From CAVOGJ01 sp963695405 (GTDB lineage: Bacteria > Planctomycetota > Planctomycetia > Pirellulales > Pirellulaceae), in assembly GCA_963695405.1 (NCBI GenBank), contig CAVOGJ010000015.1, positions 434,001 through 498,000 of the forward strand: a DNA stretch of 64,000 nt. Direction: 5' to 3'. Both the position numbers and the translations under genes were made by a program. Positions 18,296 through 27,438 of this stretch are shown one piece after another (position 1 is the first letter of the stretch; every line of letters starts with the position of its first letter). The notes under the pieces are model-generated. The model made no database searches. It worked only from the letters and a program-made list of their open reading frames with translations, and was not told the origin of the DNA.

Positions 18296-20464
18296 TTAGT
18301 GTGTGAACGTGGGCCCTGCAATGGCTTGGGTGCCGACATTACCAAAGGCGATCCGCATGCTGGGCCGACCCACAATACTCGCGGCCAACCGCAGACGGTG
18401 CGTGCCCTTTTCCAGATGCAGCGGCACATCGATTCGCTCCGCCCGCTTACGCGGCGTCAGCCGGAGAATCATCATCCCGTCGACCGTCAGTTCGAGTCCT
18501 CCCAGCATATAAATCTGGAATTGGTAAAGTCCCGTCTGCGGGACCTCGAAGGAACTGAAGAGAGTGATTGGCTCGTTACGCTTGGCTCCTGCTTGCTCAA
18601 GCCAATTCAGGGGAGCCGTCGATGGAATCGATTTGTGGCTGCCATCGGCCAACGCAAGATCGATCCCCGGCGCTGCCTCGCTGCCGACCATCGACGGACG
18701 TGCCGGTAGCGGAGTACCGGGCTGCACTTCGAGCCGCACGGGCGGCGCAAAGATGTTGTCAAGTTTGGCGTCGGCGATACCCGCTACGAGCAAGGAAACC
18801 GGGCCTAGTCCCAAAGTCACCGGCGCCAGGCGTATGTTGCCAGCACCGCCCGACAATTGCCCGACCAATTGGTGCTGGTGGAAGATGACAATCTGGTTCA
18901 TTTTCGGGGCTGCCACTTCCAAGTCGAATGGGAGGTCCCAGCGAATGGCGTCCTCCGCGGGAGGTGACACGCGGATCGATGTCTGGCGATTGGCGACGCT
19001 GATGGGAAGCATCAGGCGTCCCTGTGACTGCACAAAGTCATTCCTGCTGGCGACGATGCGAATCTCGTGATGCCCGTCCGGCATGGTGCGCGAGTCGAAA
19101 CGAAACGCCTCGCCAGGGGCACTTGAATGCCGCTTGATCCCATCGACAAAGAAATCAAAACGACTCACCCCTGCGTCGGCATCCGTCTTGACGCGAGGTC
19201 GCAGCGTCACTTCGCCGGAGACCTCCTGTCCAGGACGCAATTCGTCCGTCTCGACGATCGGAATACGCGCGAACGGTTGGCAGAGCGGATCCCCCAGGAT
19301 CAGCAGCTGGTAGGGTGCTCGCACCGACAGATAGAACGACTCGGCCAGCGAACAGCCGCGAAAGTAGTGCAGGTACATCGTGGGATGTGGGAATTTGTCG
19401 ATTGACGCATACGGTTCGATGACCGTCCCGCTGCTGGCCACCGCCCCGTACTTGAGCGGTTCTGATATCGGAGTCTGCCCCGCACTCTCGGAAAGTATTC
19501 CCCCGTAACTGGTCAGGTTGTCAACGATCGCACCGGGAAGCAGACGGCTCTTGGTGGCAGGCCAGCTGTATACTGCCTTACCCAGACATGCCCCCAGAAC
19601 ATCGTCCTTTTGACGTGGAAACTTGTCGTTAAGTATTTCCGCCCGAGCTCCGGCCTGCCGCAAGGCGGCGACCGTTGCCTCGAAATGGTCAGATCGGGTT
19701 TTCGACCGGACGTCGCTCGTCTTCATAAAATAGAACGTTCCCTCGGGGAACGTGCCGTCCGCCGCAACGCCTCGTCGCAGGTAGTCGATGACTTGTTCCA
19801 GACTATTACCGCGCCCGCTGGTATAGCCCAGCATGGTGGAGAGCAGATAGCGACGTCCCTCGGCTGCCGGACGGCTGGTCGCCCAGCCGACGGAATTCGA
19901 AAATCCGCGACTCGAGTCGCCGGCCACACTCGTCGACGCATATTCGTTGTTTCGCTGCGGCAGGCCTTGCGACTGACCACTGAGCACGGATTGATACAGA
20001 AACGTCAATCCGGTGAGCGACCCCGACCTGAATTTCCCGGCCTGCTCACGGGAAAAGTCGATCTCGTAAGGGAAATCGGCGGAATAGACGATATAGTCGA
20101 TCTGGTCGGCCAGTTTTCGCTTGTTGATTTCATCAATGATCGGCTGCAGGATCTGAGCACGAAACGTCGCGATATCCGTTTTGGTCAGTCGACCCGCCCA
20201 GTCGAGAAAGAACACGTTCGACGAAGGAATGGAACGTAAATCGCAGTAGTGATTGGCGATGGCCCGCGACGTCCAACTGCGGCTGTTGACGACAAGAAAA
20301 ACGTTTTCCGGTCCACCGCCAGCGAGACAGGGTGGGACAGGCCCCAGGCACAGAAATCCAATAGCGAGCCAAAGAAGCATCCGGCGGTAGCTGGGAATGG
20401 CAGGAGCTGTCAAGGAATTGCTTTGTGAAATCGCGGAACCAAAAATCTGATTTCCAACCCTCAT
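18296..20464 (-). CDS. TIGR03790-family secreted protein with C-terminal PA14-like domain
   Basis: About 722 residues. A hydrophobic stretch MLLWLAIGFLCLGPVPPCLA ends in a good signal-peptidase site. It is followed by the TIGR03790 core: ENVFLVVNSRSWTSRAIANH, a region that reads like caspase/gingipain-type folds, then IDYIVYSADFPYEIDF. The C-terminal part has two beta-rich modules, the last resembling PA14 (FEVPQTGLYQFQIYMLGG; LHLEKGTHRLRL). Function is unestablished for the family. Candidate starts are GTG 20530, ATG 20464 and ATG 20380. None has a ribosome binding site; I use 20464 and consider 20380 possible, because it places the signal peptide at the start. Transcription is divergent from the sulfatase. 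Confidence 0.8.
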   Translation of the reverse strand: MRVGNQIFGSAISQSNSLTAPAIPSYRRMLLWLAIGFLCLGPVPPCLAGGGPENVFLVVNSRSWTSRAIANHYCDLRSIPSSNVFFLDWAGRLTKTDIATFRAQILQPIIDEINKRKLADQIDYIVYSADFPYEIDFSREQAGKFRSGSLTGLTFLYQSVLSGQSQGLPQRNNEYASTSVAGDSSRGFSNSVGWATSRPAAEGRRYLLSTMLGYTSGRGNSLEQVIDYLRRGVAADGTFPEGTFYFMKTSDVRSKTRSDHFEATVAALRQAGARAEILNDKFPRQKDDVLGACLGKAVYSWPATKSRLLPGAIVDNLTSYGGILSESAGQTPISEPLKYGAVASSGTVIEPYASIDKFPHPTMYLHYFRGCSLAESFYLSVRAPYQLLILGDPLCQPFARIPIVETDELRPGQEVSGEVTLRPRVKTDADAGVSRFDFFVDGIKRHSSAPGEAFRFDSRTMPDGHHEIRIVASRNDFVQSQGRLMLPISVANRQTSIRVSPPAEDAIRWDLPFDLEVAAPKMNQIVIFHQHQLVGQLSGGAGNIRLAPVTLGLGPVSLLVAGIADAKLDNIFAPPVRLEVQPGTPLPARPSMVGSEAAPGIDLALADGSHKSIPSTAPLNWLEQAGAKRNEPITLFSSFEVPQTGLYQFQIYMLGGLELTVDGMMILRLTPRKRAERIDVPLHLEKGTHRLRLAASIVGRPSMRIAFGNVGTQAIAGPTFTH

Positions 20465-20552
20465 TGTATGGCAAAACGTCATCGACGACGATACTTGAAG
20501 AATCCGAGGTCGGTTCACTCCGAAATTCACCTGAAACCGTGCGGATGCCGAT

Positions 20553-22051
20553 ATGACCGTTCAACCTGGCTCAAGTTGCCCGTCCATCCGCTGGCGGCAG
20601 ATCGGCAACGCCCTGCTCGTCGGAGTCCTGCGATTCGCCTTGGGCGAGTCGGCGGCCGCATTCGATCCGCCGCGGCCACCGAATGTCATTCTGATCGTCG
20701 CCGACGATCTGGGATACGGGGAGCTTGGCTGCTACGGGCAGGCCATCATCAAGACACCTCACCTCAACCGACTGGCCGCAAATGGCATCCGCTTCACTCA
20801 GTTTTATGCGGGTAGCCCCGTGTGCGCTCCTTCGCGGTGCGTGCTGCTGACTGGCAAACATTCCGGACATTCGTTCATTCGCGATAACCGGGAAGTACAG
20901 CCGGAAGGGCAGCTGCCGTTGCCGGCTGAAGAAATCACCATCGGCGAGCGGTTCCAGTCGTCGGGCTATGCGACCGCGGCCATCGGCAAGTGGGGGCTGG
21001 GCATGGTGGCAACCACGGGGGATCCCAACCAGCAGGGATTTGACTTGTTTTTTGGCTACCATTGTCAGCGGCACGCCCACAATCACTATCCGCGCTACCT
21101 GCGACGGAATGCGAATCGCGTGCCGCTCGAGGGCAACACTCGTGGAATCACCGGCGCTAAGTACTCACAGGATCTGTTTCGCGACGAAGCGCTTGCCTTT
21201 ATCCGGGCCCACCGGGAAGTGCCTTTCTTCCTCTATTTACCCTTTGCCGTGCCCCACCTAGGAATTCAGGTTCCCGCATCATCGCTGTCCGAATACCTCG
21301 GCAAGGTCCCCGAGGCCGACTATCAGCACCAGGGTTACGTAAAGCATCCGCATCCGCGCGCGGCTATGCGGCCATGATCTCGCACTTGGATCGTGACATC
21401 GGACAACTGGTCGAGTTGGTGGAAGAACTTTCCTTAAGCGAACAAACGTTGATTTTGTTTACGTCAGACAATGGACCTACCTACGATCGACTGGGTGGTT
21501 CCGATTCCGACTTTTTTCAGAGCACTGGACCGTTGCGGGGTCGAAAGGGGAGTGTCTACGAAGGAGGCCTCCGCGTTCCGTTACTCGCGCAATGGACGGG
21601 GCATATTGCGGCGGGGACGGTTTCCGACCATGTGGCCGGCTTTTGCGATGTCGTGGCAACCTTGGTCGAGATTTCAGGCCTTTCAAAGGCGACGCTTTCG
21701 CCGGACGGAGTCAGTTTTTCCCCCACCCTGCTGGGCGAAGCCCACCAGCCTCAGCATCAACTGCTGTACTGGGAGTTTCCGGCATATGGCGGCCAGCAAG
21801 CCGCGCGGAGCGGCGATTGGAAACTGGTACGAACCAATTTACAAAGTCCGCACGGGACCGCACCGCCGACGCGGGAACTGTACGACCTGGCATCCGATGT
21901 TGGGGAAACGGTCAATGTGGCCGGGCGAAATCCTGACATCGTGGAAAAAATATTGGCAGAAATGAAGATGCAACATATACCTTCCAGTGCGTTTCCGTTT
22001 GCCGCATTGGACAACCTGTCGGATGGCGGTGCCGTAGAAAGGGCCGAATAG
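20553..22051 (+). CDS. Arylsulfatase (type I, formylglycine-dependent), frame broken near 21355
   Basis: About 499 residues after repair. The N-terminal part has a signal-like segment, the metal ligands in NVILIVADDLGYG, and the activation motif C-A-P-S-R at residues 91-95, whose cysteine becomes formylglycine. IGKWGLGM follows. The first frame ends at 21377 after HPHPRAAMRP. The second frame opens at 21374 (MISHLDRDIGQLVELVEEL) and carries the second half with FTSDNGPT, GRKGSVYEGGLRVP and WKLVRTN. One base has been lost in the alternating GC stretch 21353-21362. By chance or selection the break makes an ATGA overlap, so two half-proteins could still be made. Likely a periplasmic desulfation enzyme for sulfated glycans. 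Confidence 0.88.
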
Positions 22052-22107
22052 CTGCTGCCAGTGGCTGGCTCGTAAAGCAACCGTGTCTCGGTGAGGTGTA
22101 AGAAAAC

Positions 22108-22485
22108 ATGTCGAAAGCCAGAAATGTACTGGGAACCGAATTGCGGCCCTGTAGCGTGGACCCCATGACCGGCTTTTATCGCAATGGCTGCTGTGATACC
22201 GGCAAGGAAGACATGGGATTGCACCTGATCTGCGCCGAAATGACCGACGAGTTCCTCACCTTTTCCAAGTTACGCGGCAATGACCTGAGTACCCCCAATC
22301 CACTTTACGATTTCCAAGGATTGCAGGCCGGCGACCGCTGGTGCCTGTGTGCGTTGAGGTGGAAAGAGGCCTACGAGTCCGGACAGGCGCCGCGAGTGGT
22401 CTTGGAATCGACGCACATCTCGATGTTGGAATTCGTCGACCTCGACGTGCTCCAAGAATTCGCCGCCGACAACGACAATGAATAA
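22108..22485 (+). CDS. DUF2237 family protein
   Basis: A 125-residue soluble protein that matches DUF2237 along its length: NVLGTELRPCSVDPMTGFYRNGCCDTGKEDMG at the N-terminus (two invariant cysteine positions), VCAEMT-like LICAEMTDEFL, and the C-terminal GDRWCLCALRWKEAYESG followed by a helix with HISMLEFV. Length is typical. The function of the family is unknown. It follows the sulfatase by 56 bases on the same strand and converges with dtd, whose 3' end lies 25 bases downstream. Confidence 0.88.
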   Translation: MSKARNVLGTELRPCSVDPMTGFYRNGCCDTGKEDMGLHLICAEMTDEFLTFSKLRGNDLSTPNPLYDFQGLQAGDRWCLCALRWKEAYESGQAPRVVLESTHISMLEFVDLDVLQEFAADNDNE

Positions 22486-22510
22486 CTGAACCGAGTCACC
22501 GTCGACCGGA

Positions 22511-22960
22511 CTAAAATTGCTTTTGGCTGTCAAGCAGCAAGGTGACCGGTCCGTCGTTTACAAGTTCGATTTGCATGTCGGCTTGAAAAATGCCTGTCGC
22601 CACACGAATGCCCTGGGCGGCCATCGCTTTGATGAATGTGCCGTACAACGGTTCTGCCAGCTCGGGCGCGGCGGCGGCCACGAATGACGGACGTCGTCCC
22701 TTGCGACAATCGCCCATCAGGGTGAATTGACTGACCACGAGGACGCTGCCGCCCATTTCCTCCAACCCGACGTTCATCTTTCCAGCCGCGTCATCAAATA
22801 CCCGCAAGTGAGCAATCTTGTCTGCCAGGGCCAAAGCGTCGTTCACCTGATCGTCCTGTCCGATTCCGAGCAGCACGAGAAAACCGTGCCCGATTTCCCC
22901 CATCAGCTGGCCGTTCACCCGCACGGCGGCCCGACGGACTCGCTGTACGCAAGCTCTCAT
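22511..22960 (-). CDS. dtd: D-aminoacyl-tRNA deacylase
   Basis: A 149-residue enzyme that removes D-amino acids (and glycine from tRNA-Ala) from mischarged tRNA in the cytoplasm. The start MRACVQRVRRAAVRVNG and the two catalytic signatures SQFTLMGDCRKGRRPSF (SQxTL) and the C-terminal NDGPVTLLL (the NxGPVT Gly-cisPro region) are intact. Length is normal. The ATG overlaps the stop of the upstream membrane-protein gene (ATGA at 22957-22960). Confidence 0.96.
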   Translation of the reverse strand: MRACVQRVRRAAVRVNGQLMGEIGHGFLVLLGIGQDDQVNDALALADKIAHLRVFDDAAGKMNVGLEEMGGSVLVVSQFTLMGDCRKGRRPSFVAAAAPELAEPLYGTFIKAMAAQGIRVATGIFQADMQIELVNDGPVTLLLDSQKQF

Positions 22961-23655
22961 ATCGGCTCCGCCGGCACCATCGCCGATGAATGCTCCGCTT
23001 CGATCGCTAGTCCACGCGCGACACGCACCCTGCGCACCTCTTCCATGATGTCCGCAATCAGCACGAAATTTTTCTCAATGCCCAAGAATTGGTACCAGAA
23101 CGCCAGGCCGATCACGATTGTTCCGGCGCAGGCCGCCACAAGATGAGGCAGCACCCAAGTCGCGGTCGAATCTCGCAGCGTGCCAGGATCGGCTGCCGCG
23201 CCCAGGGCCGCCATGGCGAGTATGGTCGCGATACCCAAGATGGACCAGGGAAATGTTTGCCGTTTCAGTCGTGATGATCGCTTGTCAAATTCAGCGGATA
23301 GCTGGTACGTTTCCGCAACTTCCCGGCACCACCGACCCGTGCCAATGAAATAGGTGACACAAAGGCTGTTCACCAAGACGGTCACGAGCGCCGTCAGTAC
23401 GCCGAATAAAATGTGCAACCGCGCCCTTTCCTGCACGCTTCGCAGACGTCCTGTGACCATATCCAGCCGGTCCCGCAAGGCATCCTTCGTCGCTGCCGTC
23501 GCGTCGATCGATGTGCGTGCCGCGGACCATTCGGCCTGCGTCGCGCGGTATTCCGCAGAAACGCCGTTATAGTCGCCACCCGTGAGCCCCAGGTAGAGAT
23601 TGAAGCAGAGCATCGCTAGGGAAAAGGCGGCCAGTCCCAGAAAGACGCGGGTCAT
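22957..23655 (-). CDS. Conserved membrane protein with coiled-coil segment
   Basis: A 232-residue protein. The N-terminal helix MTRVFLGLAAFSLAMLCFNLYLG is followed by an extracytoplasmic coiled coil (about residues 35-80) and a second helix at about 83-105. Two more helices follow near 135-155 and 170-190, and a basic cytoplasmic tail ends the protein. No enzymatic motif is visible and I do not recognise the family. It is translationally coupled to dtd, but nothing in the sequence suggests a shared function. Confidence 0.75.
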   Translation of the reverse strand: MTRVFLGLAAFSLAMLCFNLYLGLTGGDYNGVSAEYRATQAEWSAARTSIDATAATKDALRDRLDMVTGRLRSVQERARLHILFGVLTALVTVLVNSLCVTYFIGTGRWCREVAETYQLSAEFDKRSSRLKRQTFPWSILGIATILAMAALGAAADPGTLRDSTATWVLPHLVAACAGTIVIGLAFWYQFLGIEKNFVLIADIMEEVRRVRVARGLAIEAEHSSAMVPAEPI

Positions 23656-23773
23656 GGGTAACTTTCAGGCAACGGTCAGCCGGGGAAACAAGGATGGACG
23701 GGAGGGACAAAAGAGCGCCGCCCCGTTGTCAGCCGCGATGGTCTCAAGACGCCGCCAGCACGGACTCGTCAGG

Positions 23774-23974
23774 CTACATGGAGAGCGACCGCGGTGGATG
23801 ATAGTCGTCTTCCTCATCTTCGACGGGTGGCAGAGTCAGCACTTTGTAAAGGCAAAACGTCAGCAGAGTCAGAACGGTACCCACCGAGAGGCACATCACG
23901 GCCAGCCCAGCCGAATTGAGCGTCGTGGTAGGTGCCTCGGCTGCCTGGGCCAGTAGCCAGCATCCACTGTTCAT
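23774..23974 (-). CDS. Small single-span subunit of NSS transporter (MetS-like)
   Basis: A 66-residue protein with one membrane helix (LNSAGLAVMCLSVGTVLTLLTFCLYKVL) and a short acidic tail (PPVEDEEDDYHPP). It starts 10 bases after the stop of the NSS symporter gene on the same strand. Small one-helix partners next to NSS transporters are known from the MetP/MetS methionine system of Corynebacterium, where both are needed for uptake. The assignment rests on size, topology and position rather than clear sequence similarity. Confidence 0.65.
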   Translation of the reverse strand: MNSGCWLLAQAAEAPTTTLNSAGLAVMCLSVGTVLTLLTFCLYKVLTLPPVEDEEDDYHPPRSLSM

Positions 23975-23984
23975 GACCGATTCC

Positions 23985-25559
23985 TCATGTTGGCTCCTTG
24001 GCGAATGCTGCTGCGAACTTGCCTTCCCGCTCCCAGCGCACGCCGGCGAAATGAATCATCACGAGTAGCAATAGCACGAATAGACTGATGAACGCTACCG
24101 AGCGAAAGGCAACCGCATCGTTGGTGATGCGGTGGATGTAACCGTAAGTGGTTTTCTGCGTCTCCGGATCCACTTGATTTGGCAGGTTCTGCACACAGAA
24201 CATGACAAAAATGACGCCTAGATAAAGCGGTACGACGAACTTGAGCATGTACTGAACCAGACGGGGAATCCGCAGGTGTGCGCCGTGGTGGGCCTCCGCT
24301 TCCCCTCGTTCGATGCCGAAGACCCAGCCGTAGATGGCGGCTTGGATCATCGCCAACACGTAGATCAAGAAAGTGCCAATCCAAAAGTCAAAGGTATCGA
24401 GTGCCTTCAGGCCCTTCGAGTAATAGACAACGAAGCTCGCGCCCGCCAGCGACAAAATGCCCAGCAGTAAGGCCGAGGCTCGCCGGCGCAAACCGAAACC
24501 CTCTTCAAAGAAAGCAATCACCGGCTGCAACATCGAAAGGCTGCTCGTGATTGCCGCGAGGAAAAGCATCGCGAACCACAGGAAACCAAAGAGTTGTCCG
24601 GCGGGCATTTGCGCGAAGACATTGGGAAGCGCATTGAAGCCAAGCGAAAATGTGCCGAATGTGGCGACCGACGCTCCCAGGAAAATAAATGCCGCCGGTA
24701 GGGTAATCAGGCCTCCCAGGCAGACCTCGAAGAATTCATTCATGCTACAGGCTGTCAAACCGCTCAGCACGACGTCGTCTTTTTTCGAGAGATAACTCGC
24801 GTAGTTGATGATGACCCCGAACCCGACCGACAGGCTGAAGAAGATTTGTCCCGAAGCGGCCAGCCACGTTTTGGGATCCCCCAGCGCGGAGAGATCGGGA
24901 TTCCACATGAAACCCAGCCCGGCGAGTACCTGTTCACGATCCAGCGTCAAGACGCGAACCAGCACACACAAGGCACAGACAACCATCAAGGGGATCGCGA
25001 ATTTACAAAATGTCTCGATGCCGTTGGCGACACCGCGATAAATTAAGAAAAAGTTCAGCGCGAACGTGATCACGAGGAAGCCTAGCAGTTGGCGGCCTGC
25101 GCCAAAACTCCAGCCGTTTTCCTTATTGCCCACGAACGCATCAAAAAACTCGTTGTAGCTCGCCGGATCACTGCCCATCATGAGCGTTCCCCGCGCGTAG
25201 TGGTAGGCATAGCCCAAACACCACGCCTCGATGACGATGTAGTACATGTAAATCACCAAGGGGATCAACAAGGCAAACACGCTCAGATAGCGGGCCCGTG
25301 GCGAGCGACATGCCACGGCAAACACGCCGGGTGCCGAATTGAAGCCACGTGTTCCCGCGTAACGACCCATCGTCCACTCGGCCCAACAGAGGGGAATGCC
25401 CAAGACGAGCAGCGAAATGAAATACGGCAGCAAGAAGGCTCCGCCGCCGTTTTGTGCCGCCTGGCCGGGAAACCGTAGGAAGTTGCCTAGTCCGACCGCA
25501 GAGCCGGCGACGGCGAGGATGACGCCTATCCTAGAGCCCCATTGTTCGCGCTGCGTCAC
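23985..25559 (-). CDS. Sodium-dependent transporter of the neurotransmitter:sodium symporter (SNF/NSS) family
   Basis: A 524-residue symporter with about twelve membrane helices. The N-terminal signature WGSRIGVILAVAGSAVGLGNFLRFPG holds the residues that form sodium and substrate sites in LeuT-type proteins, including the unwound first helix (GSAVGLGN). Later helices show FFSLSVGFGVIINYASYLSKKDD, also typical. It probably brings in an amino acid with sodium. The start is GTG 25559. The small single-helix gene directly downstream is likely its partner. Confidence 0.93.
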   Translation of the reverse strand: MTQREQWGSRIGVILAVAGSAVGLGNFLRFPGQAAQNGGGAFLLPYFISLLVLGIPLCWAEWTMGRYAGTRGFNSAPGVFAVACRSPRARYLSVFALLIPLVIYMYYIVIEAWCLGYAYHYARGTLMMGSDPASYNEFFDAFVGNKENGWSFGAGRQLLGFLVITFALNFFLIYRGVANGIETFCKFAIPLMVVCALCVLVRVLTLDREQVLAGLGFMWNPDLSALGDPKTWLAASGQIFFSLSVGFGVIINYASYLSKKDDVVLSGLTACSMNEFFEVCLGGLITLPAAFIFLGASVATFGTFSLGFNALPNVFAQMPAGQLFGFLWFAMLFLAAITSSLSMLQPVIAFFEEGFGLRRRASALLLGILSLAGASFVVYYSKGLKALDTFDFWIGTFLIYVLAMIQAAIYGWVFGIERGEAEAHHGAHLRIPRLVQYMLKFVVPLYLGVIFVMFCVQNLPNQVDPETQKTTYGYIHRITNDAVAFRSVAFISLFVLLLLVMIHFAGVRWEREGKFAAAFAKEPT

Positions 25560-25805
25560 TCGATTTCTCCCACATTTGAGCCGGCCGGAAACGGCACACT
25601 ATAACACCCGGGCCGAAGCGGTCCTATCCGCGGCCCCCTTCGCCCGCTCGCCTACGCTCGGGACAAAGCAGTCAGCGCCGGCGTAACCTCGGTCACGGGC
25701 GGTCCCCGTCGCCAGGTGCCCGCTCGCGGGATATCGCTTGTTTTTCCCCGCTCAGGCGGAAGATAACGGTTTGGCTCGGGGAAATGCCATTTTTCGCATT
25801 AACCG

Positions 25806-25833
25806 TTGTCAAAAATGCTGTTGCCGCTATATT
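25806..25833 (+). promoter_or_regulatory. Probable sigma-70 promoter of the suf operon
   Basis: A -35-like TTGTCA at 25806-25811 and a -10-like TATATT at 25828-25833 are separated by 16 bases. Transcription would start near 25840, about 95 bases before sufR. The pair lies in the AT-richest part of this intergenic region. The rest of the 375-base gap (25560-25805) holds no gene that I can see. Confidence 0.55.
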
Positions 25834-25862
25834 TAGAGTGTCGAATCAAACCACGACCTAAC

Positions 25863-25897
25863 GCAAACTAGTGCAAACTAGCGCAAACTACGCAAAC
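25863..25897 (+). repeat. Tandem GCAAACTA repeats in the sufR leader
   Basis: Four GCAAACT copies, the first three as GCAAACTA spaced 10 bases apart and the fourth at a 9-base step, followed by a decayed GCAACT. They lie downstream of the promoter and upstream of sufR, so they would be in the untranslated leader. A 10-base period places the copies on one face of the DNA helix, so a regulator site is possible. Slippage is the alternative. Confidence 0.7.
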
Positions 25898-25934
25898 TCG
25901 CAACTCGCGCAATCGAACGCCCGAGGAACTCCGT

Positions 25935-26573
25935 ATGCCGCCCCGCGACCTACCGGACGCCAGCTCCGACAAGGGGTTGATGGACCTTTTGCGGCGTGAG
26001 CCGGTACTTCGGATCGCGGAGCTGGCAGCTCGGATGGGCGTGACGGCGACGGCCGTTCGTCAGCGGCTGACGCGTTTAATGGACGCGGGGTTGGTGGAGC
26101 GAGAGGCGCACGCGGCCGGTCGTGGCCGGCCGAGCCACCGGTATCGTTTGACGGAGCAAGGCCGGAGTTTGTCGGGGAGTAACTTGGGCGACTTGGCGAT
26201 GGTCTTGTGGCAGGAAGTCCGGGCCATCAAGGACGCCGAGGTGCGACGAGGTCTGCTGCAGCGGATTTCGCGACGGCTCGCCGAGACCTACGCCGATCGG
26301 TTGGACGGGGCGACGCCACGTGAGCGGATGGAATCCTTGGCCGCCATGCTTTCCGAGAAAGATATACCGTTTGAGGTAACGGAACTGGAGCGGGACGAGC
26401 AGCAACTACCCGTCCTCACGGCACTGGCTTGCCCTTATACTGAGATCGCAAATAGGGACCGTAGCATTTGCTCGATGGAAAAAATGCTGTTTGCCGAGCT
26501 GGTCGGGCACGGGCTGGTGCTCAGCCAGTGCCGACTGGATGGTGAGCCATGTTGCACGTTTGAATTAAATTGA
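25935..26573 (+). CDS. sufR: SufR-like transcriptional regulator with cysteine-rich sensor domain
   Basis: A 212-residue DNA-binding protein. The winged helix-turn-helix is at about residues 12-75 (RIAELAARMGVTATAVRQRL; wing GRGRPSHRYRLTEQG). The C-terminal half has cysteines at about 166, 179, 199, 206 and 207, in the arrangement known from SufR, which binds a 4Fe-4S cluster and represses suf genes when cluster supply is adequate. Its position as first gene of the suf operon supports that role. It probably binds its own promoter region. Start ATG 25935; no strong ribosome binding site. Confidence 0.88.
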   Translation: MPPRDLPDASSDKGLMDLLRREPVLRIAELAARMGVTATAVRQRLTRLMDAGLVEREAHAAGRGRPSHRYRLTEQGRSLSGSNLGDLAMVLWQEVRAIKDAEVRRGLLQRISRRLAETYADRLDGATPRERMESLAAMLSEKDIPFEVTELERDEQQLPVLTALACPYTEIANRDRSICSMEKMLFAELVGHGLVLSQCRLDGEPCCTFELN

Positions 26574-26692
26574 GGCCACATGCTCGAACGGGTCCAAGTT
26601 TCCGAAGACCGGTAGGCTCGGGCCACGAACCGATGATACGTCTTCTCGAAAGAGGAGCGGCGCGTTGTTTGGGCAGTGACTGAGATATACCG

Positions 26693-27334
26693 ATGGCAAA
26701 GACTTCAGATAAATGGGAACGCAGGATGACACAGCCTTGGATTGAGGGTCGGTTTGAAGAAAACGTTATCACGACGACGGTGGAACAGGCGATCAATTGG
26801 GCTCGCCAGTCAAGCATCTGGCCGATGACGTTTGGGTTGGCGTGTTGCGCTATCGAGATGATGGCCGCAGGTGCCAGCCGCTACGATATGGATCGATTTG
26901 GTGCTGGTGCGTTTCGCGCAACCCCGCGTCAGGCCGACTTGATGATTGTGGCGGGAACGGTGACCTACAAGATGGCCAGCCGCGTGCGGCGACTCTACAA
27001 CCTGATGCCCGACCCGAAATACGTCATCGCCATGGGTGCCTGTACGGTTGGGGGTGGCCCGTACTTCAAGTGGGGCTATCACGTAGTGAAGGGAGTCGAT
27101 CTCGTGGTGCCAGTCGATGTGTACGTTCCCGGCTGCCCGCCTCGACCGGAGTCGCTCTTGGAGGGATTGATGCGTATCCAGGACAAGATCAAGGGGCACA
27201 AGATCGGCCATCGTCCCGGTTCTGCCCCCGGTGTGAAGCTCGATGACGAGTTGCCGATTCCCCACCATTCCGGTTTTGTCGATGCGCCGGCCGATCAGGA
27301 ACCGTTGTTGGACCATCAAAAGATCACCGGGTGA
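26693..27334 (+). CDS. nuoB: NADH-quinone oxidoreductase subunit B (lone copy)
   Basis: A 213-residue subunit that carries cluster N2 of complex I. All four ligands are there: the tandem pair in GLACCAIEMM (residues 51-52), Cys117 in AMGACTVGGG and Cys148 in VPGCPPRP. The loop motif ASRYDMDRFG is intact, so the protein should be functional. No other nuo gene is present in the window. Its placement between sufR and sufC is unusual and suggests expression together with the iron-sulfur assembly genes. ATG 26693 is used; ATG 26726 (MTQPWIEGRFEEN) is an alternative. Confidence 0.94.
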   Translation: MAKTSDKWERRMTQPWIEGRFEENVITTTVEQAINWARQSSIWPMTFGLACCAIEMMAAGASRYDMDRFGAGAFRATPRQADLMIVAGTVTYKMASRVRRLYNLMPDPKYVIAMGACTVGGGPYFKWGYHVVKGVDLVVPVDVYVPGCPPRPESLLEGLMRIQDKIKGHKIGHRPGSAPGVKLDDELPIPHHSGFVDAPADQEPLLDHQKITG

Positions 27335-27438
27335 TCGCGGGCGCGTCCGCGGGTAAATCACCCTGAAGATGATGCCGGTGGATAAGTCGCTCGGACGACC
27401 TACCAGCCGGCTTTTTACAGGAGCGAAGCGTTAGCGTT

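Noticed and set aside
25730..25755. Terminator-like CCCGC-GCGGG hairpin before sufR
   Set aside because: The stem is only five pairs and the T-run begins more than 10 bases after it, so it does not meet the usual layout.
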